A stretch of 64,000 bases of DNA from Prorocentrum cordatum (Eukaryota > Sar > Dinophyceae > Prorocentrales > Prorocentraceae): the NCBI GenBank assembly GCA_963575745.1, contig CAUYUJ010014266.1, positions 62,001 to 126,000 of the forward strand, given 5' to 3'. Under the pieces are notes generated by a model, which had not been told where the DNA came from, did no database searches, and saw only the letters and a program-made list of their open reading frames with translations. Position 1 is the first letter of the stretch. Each line of letters starts with the position of its first letter. The position numbers were made by a program, and so were the translations under genes. This document shows positions 31,171-41,367 of the stretch, piece by piece.

Positions 31171-31648
31171 AGCTTTATGAACGCGCGACAAACCTTATTA
31201 CAAACCTTCCACCATTTCTTGCTTCCACGGCCGAAAAAAAAACGGAGCTCCTGGCAAACGTGCGTGTGTGCGTGTCCAGCACGGCAGCGGCAGCCTGGAA
31301 ACAAGGCGTACCGAAACCAATATGTCTCTTGGCTGGATCCATAGCGCTCAATAAATTAAGCTGTTTCTTGCCGAGACCCGGCGTGGAGGAACCAGAAGTC
31401 TCCAATGATTGAACACGGCCACGGCCAACTTCTTCGGAGGCGATGCCTTGGGAGAAGACTTTATTGAATGAGCAGCTCGACGATCGGCATGGCGACCGAG
31501 AACATTCCAAGCTTTATGAACGCGCGACAAACCTTATTACAAACCTTCCACCATTTCTTGTTTCCACGGCCGAAAAAATACCGGAGCTTCTCGCAAATGC
31601 GCTGTGTGTCCCCAGCACGGCAGCGGAAGCCTGGAAACAAGGCGTACC
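30977..31648. repeat. 339-bp direct tandem duplication, two copies
   Basis: The second copy (about 31318-31648) repeats the first with a 339-bp offset; for example AACTTCTTCGGAGGCGATGC is at 31088 and 31427. The unit joins LINE G ORF1 sequence to a C/I-family LINE fragment, so it arose after those were joined. Copies differ by a 3-bp indel and scattered substitutions. Confidence 0.9.
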
Positions 31649-31765
31649 GGCAGCCTAGTGTTTCGCACGAACTGCGTTAAAAACACTACTGATTGAACGA
31701 AGGGTGCGAAACAACAGGCAACTTCAGAAGACAGAATATACATATACATAAAAGAGAGGGAAAAA
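31512..31765 (-). pseudogene. C/I-family LINE ORF2 fragment
   Basis: On the minus strand this matches LINE I at about 54730-54990 (pre-RT region; TTCCACCATTTCTTG is shared, from the conserved KKWWK block of LINE I). Its position right of the LINE stack fits the missing 5' half of LINE C, though about 350 bp that should lie between are absent. Another piece is in the first duplication unit (31173-31309). Confidence 0.6.
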
Positions 31766-32145
31766 ACAAAAACAAAAAAACAAAAAAAAAATGAACACAA
31801 TCGAACGGTCGTGCTCTCGTATCTTCGTCAAGTGACTTAAAGAAAACACTGAACTTACTCATTGCAATGAGCAAACTACATATGTTCGTCGCAAAAACTT
31901 TTGCCTTATCTACATTTGCTATTGCTTAACTGCTGTGGAAATATATCGAAACATAATTGTTTGATTTACAAAGCACGGCTAATCGGAACATGAAATTTGA
32001 GTAAACGCTGGAACTTTGAACTTCTCGGGAGCACCTTACAAAACACAATTCACTCGACTCTTAGCGAGCCATCGACGCAAATCGCACCCTGGCTCAATTG
32101 CAACACTTCCCTCTTGCTTCCGGCACGCGACAAGATTGCGTCTTA

Positions 32146-32180
<35 letters not shown>

Positions 32181-32240
32181 CGTTGTTGGGAGCAAGGTTC
32201 CTTCAAACATCTCGAGACAAGTTCTCATAATATATATTAC
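31766..32240. other. AT-rich spacer with (TA)n
   Basis: A-rich stretch at 31758-31791, then unassigned sequence, and a TA microsatellite at 32143-32177. No coding similarity seen. Confidence 0.6.
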
Positions 32241-32251
32241 GGGTAAACGGC

Positions 32252-32397
32252 CAAAACGGGGAACCGGTCTTCGAACTGCCAGAACGGGGAACCGACCGAC
32301 AACCCGTCTTCTAAGTGCTAAAAATGGGAGCGGTCCAAATCAGGGATCTGACCCTTCTGGGGCTAAAAATGAGAGCGGGCCAGATCAGGGATCTGGC
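32252..32397. repeat. Left inverted flank of satellite array
   Basis: Contains GGGGAACCGGTC, GGGGAACCGACC and two units CTAAAAATG-GAGCGG-CCA-ATCAGGGATCTG. The reverse complement is found at 38270-38430; 32361-32396 matches 38270-38305 at about 33 of 36 bases. Confidence 0.85.
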
Positions 32398-35300
32398 TTC
32401 AAGCCCTGGAAGCCCTGGGGACAAAGAATCCTTATGGAATGCTCGGGATCTGGCTTAGATCCCTAGGAATCCTTACGGAATGCTAGGGATCTGGCTCAGA
32501 TCCTCGGAATCCCTAGGGAATGCTAGAGATCTGGCTCAGATCCTAGGAATCCCCAAGGAATGCTAGGGATCTGGTTCAGATCTCTGGGACTCTCCAGAGA
32601 ATACGGATCTGCCTCAAATCCTAAGGAATACCTAGGAAATGCTAGGGATCTGCCTCAGGTCCCTAGGAATCCCCAGGGAATGCGATGGATCTGGCTCAGA
32701 TCCCTGGGAGTCCTAGGGAATGCTATGGATCTGGCTCAGATCCCTGGGAATCCCGAGAGAATGCTAAGGATCTGCTTCAGATCATTAGGAATCCTGTGAA
32801 TCCCTAGGGAATGCTAGGGCTCAGATCCCTGGGAATCCCAAGGTAATGGTGGGGATCTGGCTCAGATCCATGGGAATCCCGAGGGACTGGTGGGGATCTG
32901 GCTTGGATCCCTGGGAATCCCGATGGAATGCTAAGGATCTGATTCAGATCACTGGGGATCCCGAGGGAATGGTGGGGGTCTGGCTCAGATCCATGGGAAT
33001 CTCGAGGGAATGGTTGGGATCTGGCTCAGATCCATAGGAATCCCAATGGAATGCTAAGGATCTCGCTCAGATCCCTAGGAATCCCTAGGGAATGCTAAGG
33101 ATCTCGCTCAGATCCCTGGGAATCCCTAGGGAATGCTAAGGATCTCGATCAGATCCCCAGGAATGCCTATGGCAATGTGCAGGATCTGGCTCCGATCCCT
33201 AGGAATGCCTATGGGAATGTTAAGGATCTGGGTCAGATCCTTACGAATGCCTATGGGAATGTTAATGATCTGGCTCAGATCCCTAAGAATGCGTATGGGA
33301 ATGTTAGGGATACTGCTCAGATCCCGAAGAATGCCGATGGGAATGTACAGGATCTGGCTCAGATCCTTGGGAATCCCGAGGGAATGCTAGGGATCTGCCT
33401 CAGATTCCCCTTGGAATCCCTAGGGAATGCTAGGGATCTGGTTCAGATCCTTGGGAATCCCTAGGGGATGCTAAGGATCTGGTTCCGATCCTTGGGAATC
33501 CCGAGGGAATAATGGTGATCTGGCTCAGATCCCAGGGATTCCCATGGAATGCTAGGGATCTCGCCCAGATCCCTGGGAATCCCGGAGGAATGGTGGGGAT
33601 CTGGCTCAGATCCGTAGGAATCCCGATGGAGTGCTAAGGACCTCGCTCAGATCCGTAGGAATCCAAACGGAATGCTAAGGATCACGCTCAGATCCGTAGG
33701 AATCCCGATGGAATGCTAAGGATCTCGCTCAGATCCCTAAGAACGCTTATGGGAATGCTAGGGACCTGGTTCAGATCCTTAGGAATGTCTATGCGAATGT
33801 TGGGGATCTGGCTCAGATCTCTAGGAACCCCGATTGAATGCTAAGGATCTTGTCAGATCCGTAGGAACCCCTAGGGAATGCAGAGGATCTGGTTCAGATC
33901 CCTAGGAATCCCTAGGGCATGCTAAGGATCTCGCTCAGATCCCTAGGAATGCCTATGGGAATGTTAAGGATATGGAATCCTTACGGAATGCTAGGGGCCT
34001 GGCTCAAATCCCTAGGAATCCTTAGGGGATGCTAAGGATCTGGCTCAGATCCCTAGGAATGCCTATGGGAATGCTGGGGATCTGGCTCAGATCCCTGGGA
34101 ATCCTTAGGGAATGCTAGGGATCTGCCTCAGATCCCTCGGAATCCTTAGGGAATGCGATGGATCTGCCTCAGATCCCGAGGGGATGCTAGGGATCTGGTT
34201 CAGATCCATTGGAGTCCCTAGGGAATGCTAAGGATCTGGCTCAGATCCATGGGAATCCACAGGGAATGGTTGGGATCTGGCTCGGACCCCTTGGAATCCC
34301 GATGGAATGCTAAGGATTTCGCTCAGGGAATCCCTAGGGAATGCTAAGGATCTCGCTCAGATCCCTAGGAATCCCTAAGGAATGCTAAGGATCTCGTTCA
34401 GATCCATAGGAATCCCGATGGAAGGCTGAGGATCTCGCTCAGATCCATAGGAATCCGAATGAAATGCTAAGGATCTCGCTCAGGTCCCTAGGAATGCATA
34501 TGGGAATGCTGGGATCTGGCTCAGATCCCTAGGAATGCCTATGGGAATGCTGGGGATCTGGCTCGGATCCCTAGGAATCCCTCTGGAATGCTAAGGATCT
34601 CGCTCAGATCATTACGAATCCCTAGGGAATGCTAAGGATCTCGCGCAGATCCCTAGGAATCCTTAAGGAATGCTAAGGATCCCGCTCAGATCCCTAGGAA
34701 TGCATATGGGAGTGTTAAGGATCTGGCTCAAATCCATAGGAATGCGTGTGGGAATGTTAGGGATCTGGCTCAGATCCCTAGGAATGCCTATGGGAATGTT
34801 AATGATATGGCTCAGATCTCTAAGAATGCCTATGGGAATGTTAGGGATATTGCTCAGACCCTTAAGAATGCTTATGGGGATGTTAGGGATCTGGCTCAAA
34901 TCCATTGGAATCCCGAGGGAATGCTATGGATCTGGCTCAGATCCCTAGGAATCCTTGGGTAATGCTAGGGATCTGCATCAGATCCCTAGGAATGCCTATG
35001 GGAATGCTGGTGATATGGAGCAGATCCCTGGGAATCCCTAGGGAATGCTAGGGATCTGGATCCGACCCCTGGGAACCCCTAGGGAATGGTTGGGATCTGG
35101 CTCAGATCCCTAGGGATCCCGATGGAATGCTAAGGATCTCGCTCAGATCCCTAGGAATCCCGCGGGCATGGTGGTGATCTGGCTCAAATCCTTAGGAATC
35201 CAGATGGAATCCTAAGGATCTCGCTCAGATCCCTGGGAATGCCGATGGAATGCTAAGGATCTCGCTCAGATCCCTAGGGCTCTTGATGTAATGCTAAGGA

Positions 35301-38260
35301 TCTCGCTCAGATCCCTAGGAATGCCTATGGGAATGCTGGGGATCTGGCTCAGATCCCTAAGAATGCCTATGGGAATGCTCGGGATCTGGCTCAAATCCTT
35401 AGGAATCCCCAGGGAATGCTAGGGATCTGGGTCAGATCCCTCGGAATCCACAGGGAATGCTAGGGATCTCGCTCAGATCCATGGGAATACCTAGGGAATG
35501 CGAAGGATCTCGCTCAGATCCCTAGGAATGCCTATGGGAATGTTAAGGATGGGGAATCCCATACGGAATGCTAGGGATCTGGCTCAGATCCCTAGGAACC
35601 CTTAGGGAATGCTAGGGATCTGGCTCAGATCCACAGGAATCCACAGGGAATGCAAAGGATCTGGTTCAGATCCATGGGAATCCCTAGGGAATGCTAGGGA
35701 TCTGGTTCAGATCCATTGGATTCCCTCTGGAATGCTAGGGATCTGGCTCAGATCCCTGGGAATCCAAAGGGACTGGTGGGGATCTGGCTCAGATCCATCG
35801 GAATCCCGATGGAATGCGAAGGATCTCTCAGATCCCTGGGAATCCCGAGAGAATGGTGGGGATCTGGCTCAGATCCATAGGAATCCCGATGGAAGGCTGA
35901 AGATCTCGCTCAGATCCATAGGAATCCCTATGTAATGCTAAGGATCTCGCTCAAATCCTTAGGAATCCCTGGGGAATGCTAAGGATCTCGCTCAGATCCA
36001 TAGGAATGCCTATGGGAATGCTGGGGATCTGGCTCTGATCCATAGGAATGCTTATGGGAATGCTGGGATCTGGCTCAGATCCCTAGGAATCCCGACGGAA
36101 TGCTAAGGCTGGCTCAGATCCGTAAGAACCCCTACGGAATGCTAGGGATCTGGCTCAGATCCCTAGGAATCCCCAGGGAATGCTAGGGATCTTGCTCAGA
36201 TCCGTAGGACCCCCTAGGGATGCTAAGGATCTGATTCAGATCCCTGGGAATCCATAGGAAATGCTAGGGATCTGGTTCAGATCCATGGGAATCCCTAGGG
36301 AATGCTAAGGATCTGATTCAGATCCCTAGGAATCCATGGGGAATGCTAGGGATCTGGTTCAGATCCTTGGGAATCCCTAGGGAATGCTAAGGATCTGGCT
36401 CAGATCCCTGGGAATCCAAAAGGAATGGTGGGGATCTGGCTCAGATCCCTAGGAATCCCGATGGAATGCTAAGGATCTCGCTCAGATCCCTGGGAATCCC
36501 GAGGGAATGGTGGGGATCTGGCTCAGATCCCTAGGAATCCCTCGGGAATGCTAAGGATCTCGCTCAGATCCCTAGGAACCCCTAGGGAATGCTAAGGATC
36601 TCGCTCAGATCCATAGGACTCCCGATGGAATGCTAAGGATCTCGCTCAGATCCATAGGAATGCCTATGGGAATGCTGGGGATCTGGCTCAGATCCTTAGG
36701 AATGCCAATGGGAGTGCTGGGGATCTGGCTCAGATCCCTAGGAATCCAAATGGAATGCTAAGGATCTCGCTCAGATCCTTAGGAACCACTATGGAATGCT
36801 AAGGATCTCGTTCAGATTCCCGGAGAGCTCTCTGAGAGCTAAAGGTTTTAGATTAGAAGCCGGACGGTGGTGGTGCCCGCCAGCAGCCCATCTCCGCCGC
36901 TCCACGATCCCCGCAGCAGTTCGCCCGAGCCGGCAGCTGGTTCGGGGGCGCTCCCAGCACGCGTCCACGCGTGCCTGCACGCGTGCAGGCACGCATGGAA
37001 GCGTTCCTGACAGCGCTTCAGAAGCGCTGCAGGGGAGCCCCCCAGAGCTCTCTAGGAAAGATTTCCCGTCCCCAAGGGTCTCTTCGCTCTCCGGGTTTTG
37101 GACGCTACCAAGTCCCTAGGAATCCCTAGGGAATGCTATGGATCTCGCTCAGATCCCTAGGAATGCCTATGGGAATGTTAAGGACCTGGCTCAGATCCCT
37201 AGGAAGGCCTATGGGAATGTTAGGGATCTGGCTCAGATCCCTGGGAATGCCTATGGGAATGTTAGTGATCTGGCTCAAATCCTTAAGAATGCCTATGGGA
37301 ATGTTAGGGATCTGGCTCAGATCCCTGGGAACCCCTACGGAATGCTCGGGATCTGGCTAAGATCCTTAGGAATCCCTAGGGAATGCTAGGGATCTGGCTC
37401 AGATCCCTCGGAATCCTTAGGCAATGCTAAGGATCTGGCTCAGATCCCTAAGAATCCACAGGGAATGCTGGGGATCTGGTTCAGATCCATGGGAATCCCT
37501 AGGGACTGCTAGGGATCTGCCTCAGATCCATAGGATTCCATAGGGAATGCTAGGGATCTGCCTCAGATCCCTAGGAATCCATAGGGAATGCTAGGGAGCT
37601 GGTTCAAATCCTTGGGAATTCCTAGGGAATGCTAAGGATCTGGTCCAGATCCTTGGGAATCCCGAGGGAATGCCAAAGGAATAATAAAAATCTGGCTCAG
37701 ATTCCCCTCGGAATCCCTAGGGAATGCTAGGGATCTGGTTCAGATCCCTAGGGATTCCGATGGAATGCCAAGGTTCGGGCCCAGATCCCTGGGAATCCCG
37801 ATGGGAATAGCGGGGATCTGGCTCAGATCATTGGGAATCCCGATGGAATGCTAAGGATCTCGCTCAGATCCCTGGGAATCCCGCGGGAATGGTGGGGATC
37901 TGGCTCCGATCCTTGGAAATCCCGAGGGAATGGTGGGTCTGCATCAGATCCCTAGGAATCCCAATGGAATGCTAGGGATCTCGCTCAGATCCCTAGGAAT
38001 CCCTAGGGAATGCTAAGGATCTCGCTCAGATCCCTAGGAATGCTTATGGGAATGTTAGGGATCTGCTTCAGATCCCCAGGAATGTGTATGGGAACGTTAG
38101 GGATCTGGCTCAGACCCCTAGGAATGCCAATGGGAATGTTAATGATCTGGCTCAGATCCCTAAGAATGCCTATGGGAATGTTAGGGATCTGGCTCAGATC
38201 CCTAAGAATGCCCATGGGAATGTTAAGGATCTGGCTCAGATCCCAAACAAAATCTCGATA
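32398..38260. repeat. 41/42-bp satellite array with hairpin core
   Basis: Around 130-140 units. Each unit has arms TAGGGATCT and AGATCCCTA around GGCTC, followed by GGAATCCCTAGGGAATGC (41 bp) or GGAATGCCTATGGGAATGTT (42 bp). 42-bp variants occur in blocks (33170-33360, 34690-34900, 37140-37330, 38030-38240). Units of one orientation run through the whole array. Open frames of up to 108 codons are repeats of MPMGMLRIWLRSLG and similar; they are by-products of the period. Confidence 0.95.
36816..37113. other. Palindrome-rich non-satellite segment inside the array
   Basis: Unique GC-rich sequence of about 300 bp. A perfect 26-bp palindrome lies at 36969-36994 (centre CACGCGTG, extended to 36964-36999 with one mismatched pair), another inverted repeat at 37011-37029 (arms CAGCGCTTC and GAAGCGCTG), and GAGAGCTCTCT at its left edge. 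Parts (GGAGAGCTCTCT, GGACGGTGGTGGTG, CCGGGTTTTGGACGCTACCA) recur in changed order at 38680-38760. Confidence 0.85.
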
Positions 38261-38269
38261 CGGATCAAA

Positions 38270-38430
38270 CCAGATCCCTGATCTGGCCCGCTCCAATTTT
38301 TAGCTCGCAAGCGCTCAGATCCCCGATTTGGCCCGCTCCCACTTTTAGCTCGTGAACGTCCAATTCCCCGATTTGGCCGGTTCCCCGATTTGGCCAGTTC
38401 CCCGATTTAGCCCGGTTCCCCGATTTGGCT
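38270..38430. repeat. Right inverted flank of satellite array
   Basis: CCAGATCCCTGATCTGGCCC at 38270, a second related unit at 38313-38350, then four to five copies of TTCCCCGATTTGGCC (38362-38430). It is the inverse of 32252-32397. Confidence 0.85.
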
Positions 38431-38761
38431 CTTCACCATTAGATTGATAATTACCATCTGAAAAGTGATTCGGTTTCGTTCTTACATTGCCGATCTTCGC
38501 GCCACCTCGACCGCACATACTATAGTTAGAATCTGCACAGGTGGCGCCTGCCAGGAAATCCCTCACGGTGGTCCAGAATCGTCGCAGTTCGCATGCGCGT
38601 ACGTGACAGGTTTCAGCAACTTCCTATCAAAATCCTTTGGGATTTGTATTGTGTATTCGGGCTTCAGACGCCACAACATGTTATCCGGGTTTGGGGCTCT
38701 ACCAAATTTCTGGAGAGCTCTCTCTCAGATAGATTGCTTTAAAAATTGGACGGTAATGGTG
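38431..38761. other. Unassigned sequence between satellite and LINE J
   Basis: No coding feature seen. The last 70 bp share blocks with the palindrome-rich segment at 36816-37113. LINE J's poly(A) starts at 38762. Confidence 0.5.
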
Positions 38762-39024
38762 TTTTTTTGTTCTATCGGACCTCTGCAGTACACCACGGCA
38801 CCATTCGGCAATTCAAACATTAAAATTCAGGGACAAGACAAGATAAGATAAATGGCGGGACGGCGGCCGCCGGAGCCAGCTAAGCAGGCCGGCGGGCGGC
38901 GCACTGCCGGAGGGAGGACGGGGAAAACGAAAGAAGAAGACAAAGGCAAAAACAAACGAGGGAGGGAGGGAAGGGGAAGGAGGGGCAAGCAAGCAGGCAG
39001 GAGGAGAGCGAGGACGAGAAGGAG

Positions 39025-39092
39025 CGAGAAGCGCCGGACGCGCCCGGCGAGAAAACGCCTGCGGACCGAGCACCGCTCAGAACCCGCACGGG
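39025..39092 (-). other. Conserved hairpin island in LINE J 3' UTR
   Basis: Plus-strand CGCCGG ACGCGC CCGGCG and GAGC ACC GCTC, near identical to the island of LINE D at 10030-10095. Confidence 0.7.
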
Positions 39093-39249
39093 GGGGGGGA
39101 GCCAGGGAGAGGAAGAGGACGGCGGACGACGGCAGCGACAGCAGCAAGCAGAGAGGGAGAGGGGGAAGAAGACGAGAAGAAGAGAACGGGACGAGAGGAC
39201 GAGAAGGGGAAAAAACAAAGGCGAACGAATAAAAAGGAGAGGGATCAAC

Positions 39250-40551
39250 TCATTCATCGGGCTGCCAAGAAAAATAATTACGAAGGATGTGCGAAGCCAT
39301 CGGCACACGCCAACTGAAAAGCTGTGGCCAAGACGACCTTACGGCGGAATCGACACGAAGCAATTTGCAGAGAAGGCGCTGAAACAATTTGACATTGTCA
39401 GCGGAGATGATTGAATCAGGAAGAAGGTTGTACACTCTCGTGCCACCCAATGCGGAACGCACAAGGTAGTCCGGGGCACGGAGAGAACACGGGTCTCGCA
39501 AGTGACGGAAGTGGCGACGAGGGGAGCGGGGAGGAGGAGGGGAGGAGTCAACGGAGAAAAAAAAGCACCGAAGCACGGAGGGCTGAAACCGAGTACAGCG
39601 CGGTGAATAAGGCCCAAGTTGGCTATATCTCTGCGGGCAGAAAGGGGGGCAAGATTAAAGTTGCGCAAAGCTTCGTACTCAGTTATGCCCAGGGCTCGTA
39701 AAAAAAATCCGTCTGGACACGGTCAAGCGGCAACATTACAGAATTCGAAGCGTGTGAGAAGGCTGGCGTGCGGTATCCTATGAACAAAATAATGTGCGCT
39801 TTATATAAGACAACAAGCTCGGCGACAGTGTGGTAGCGCCGCGAGCGAAGCAAGGCCTGAAGTCGCCAACCACATTCGTGCACACACTCAGATACCGCAT
39901 CTGACATGACAAGCTTGCAATCAAAAGATACACCGAGAATTTTAAAATTGCCACCAGAAGGGCGGCTACGTGAAATAATGCACCGGCTCCCCTTCGAAGC
40001 TTCAAACACAACAGCGCTGGCACGGCCCCATTCGTGCAGACACGACTGGCCCTGCCCAATAGTGGCAAAAATCTCGTCGTCAGAAGAGGAGGGGAGGAAA
40101 GAACGGAAGGCGTTGAGACCATCGGCATAAACAACTTCTTGAAAGTGTATTCTGACAATTGCTTCGCTGGCATCACCGAAAAAGATGTTCCAAAAAGGCG
40201 GGCCCAAAACGGCCCCTTGAAACACCATGTTGGTCATGCTATTGTGACGCGAGAAGGCACCGCCAACTGCAACGCGGGCCTTCCAGGCCTCCAGCCAGCA
40301 AGAAAAGACTGCGCACAGAGCCGGGGGGATACCCCAAACGCGTAGCTTCGCGAGCAGACGGTCCGAATTCACACGGTCAAAGGTGCCGGACACGTCGGAA
40401 CAGCACAAACCGATCCGCGCTCCCTCTGCGAGAAGGCCAAGCCATGTTAGCAAGAAATATGAAATCGCGTCTCTGGCGCCGCGCCCAGGGCAATACGCAA
40501 ATCGAAAAGAACCAAAACTCAAGGACGGGACACACGAGGAGACAAGAAAGA
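39250..40551 (-). pseudogene. LINE J/K ORF2, RT core and C-terminal part
   Basis: Minus strand: FGSFRFAYCPGRGARDAISY, CCSDVSGTFDRVNSDRLLA (motif A with Ala replaced by Thr), FQGAVLGPPFWNIFFGD (motif B) and VVYADGLNAF. The second catalytic Asp of YADD is Gly here, so the enzyme would be dead even without other damage. The frame ends at 39683 after PLDRVQTDFFYEPWA, at the A8 run that is greatly expanded in LINE D. The C-terminal part (39668-39250) reads FNLAPLSARRDIANLGLIHRA, YLVRSALGGTRVYNLLPD and WPQLFSWRVPMASH. Confidence 0.8.
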
Positions 40552-40652
40552 GAGAACACCCACTATCATTCCTCCGCCTGCTGGCGTTCCCGCGCTGGTC
40601 GCGCGATGGGTCGTATAGTCAGACCAGGGAAAGCGGGTCGCCGTAGCTCCGC
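40552..40652 (-). repeat. Split direct repeat B2 (3' terminus)
   Basis: 101 bp starting GAGAACACCCACTATCATTC on the plus strand and ending GCCGTAGCTCCGC; the same sequence is at 41113-41213. Confidence 0.95.
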
Positions 40653-40792
40653 GGAGGCGTGGGCGGGCGGGCGGGTCCGAGAATCGCCCGTGGGAGTCTC
40701 GTTGCTGAGCTTTGCATCAGCCGCCCGTTGCCCGAGTCGCACCACACTGTGGTCGCAACGGCGTGGTTGTGGGTGGGCGGGCCGAAAACGCC

Positions 40793-41112
40793 GCCTCACC
40801 TGAGGGCCCTTGCCCTGCCCGCGCCTGCAGGCCCTTGCCCACCCGAGGGAGGGGAAGGCCAAGTCGAGGTCCGAGTGTGACCTCCCGCAACGCCCTTGCC
40901 TGGGCCTGGGCCCGTGCCCAATCGCAACATGAATGCAATATGCCAGCAAATGCGCAATGCTAGCCCCCTGCGAATGCACAAGCAAGACGATAACACCATG
41001 CTACAATCCGTCATCCCTGCTCGCTGCACTACCCTTTCTCCCCTGACTGTAAGTTCCATTACCGTGCTATGTTCCCCCACTCGTACAACGCGCGCGCGCG
41101 TTATCCGCGGAG
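40793..41112 (-). repeat. Split direct repeat A2 (internal)
   Basis: 320 bp from GCCTCACCTGAGGGCCCTTG to GCGCGTTATCCGCGGAG on the plus strand; near identical to 49408-49727 and abutting B1. Confidence 0.95.
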
Positions 41113-41213
41113 GAGAACACCCACTATCATTCCTCCGCCTGCTGGCGTTCCCGCGCTGGTCGCGCGATGGGTCGTATAGTCAGACCAGGGAAAGCGGGTC
41201 GCCGTAGCTCCGC
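41113..41213 (-). repeat. Split direct repeat B1 (internal)
   Basis: 101 bp, copy of 40552-40652. The A2/B1 joint (CCGCGGAG then GAGAACACCC) corresponds to the two termini placed end to end, as in a circular form. Confidence 0.95.
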
Positions 41214-41367
41214 ACCCATCGTGAGGCGATCGCTTGTCTGACCCCCATCGTCGCGATCGTCGCGGGACATCCCCGACTGGCTTGGCGGGTTATGAGGCGC
41301 GGAAACCAAACCAGGAAGGGATGGACTGGGCTGTTCATGTTTTCCCTCGTTCTTCTCTTTTTCGCCC

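Larger units (their letters stand above)
38762..40551 (-). mobile_element. LINE J/K, 3' part (split by the tyrosine-recombinase element)
   Basis: A D-family LINE on the minus strand. The 3' end is GATAGAAC plus seven A (38762-38768). It has a purine-rich (plus) 3' UTR and RT/C-terminal sequence up to 40551. Its other part continues at 49728; joining the two gives the same length and nearly the same sequence as LINE D at 11717-11740, so they are one insertion. Confidence 0.9.

Noticed and set aside
32398-38260. Open frames with repeated MPMGMLRIWLRSLG-like peptides as a protein family
   Set aside because: They exist only where 42-bp units follow each other and end where 41-bp units begin; both strands show similar frames because the unit is partly palindromic.
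32398-38260. TGGCTCA in every satellite unit as spliced-leader relict
   Set aside because: Only seven bases agree; the surrounding bases (GGATC before, GATCC after) differ from the leader and belong to the satellite hairpin.
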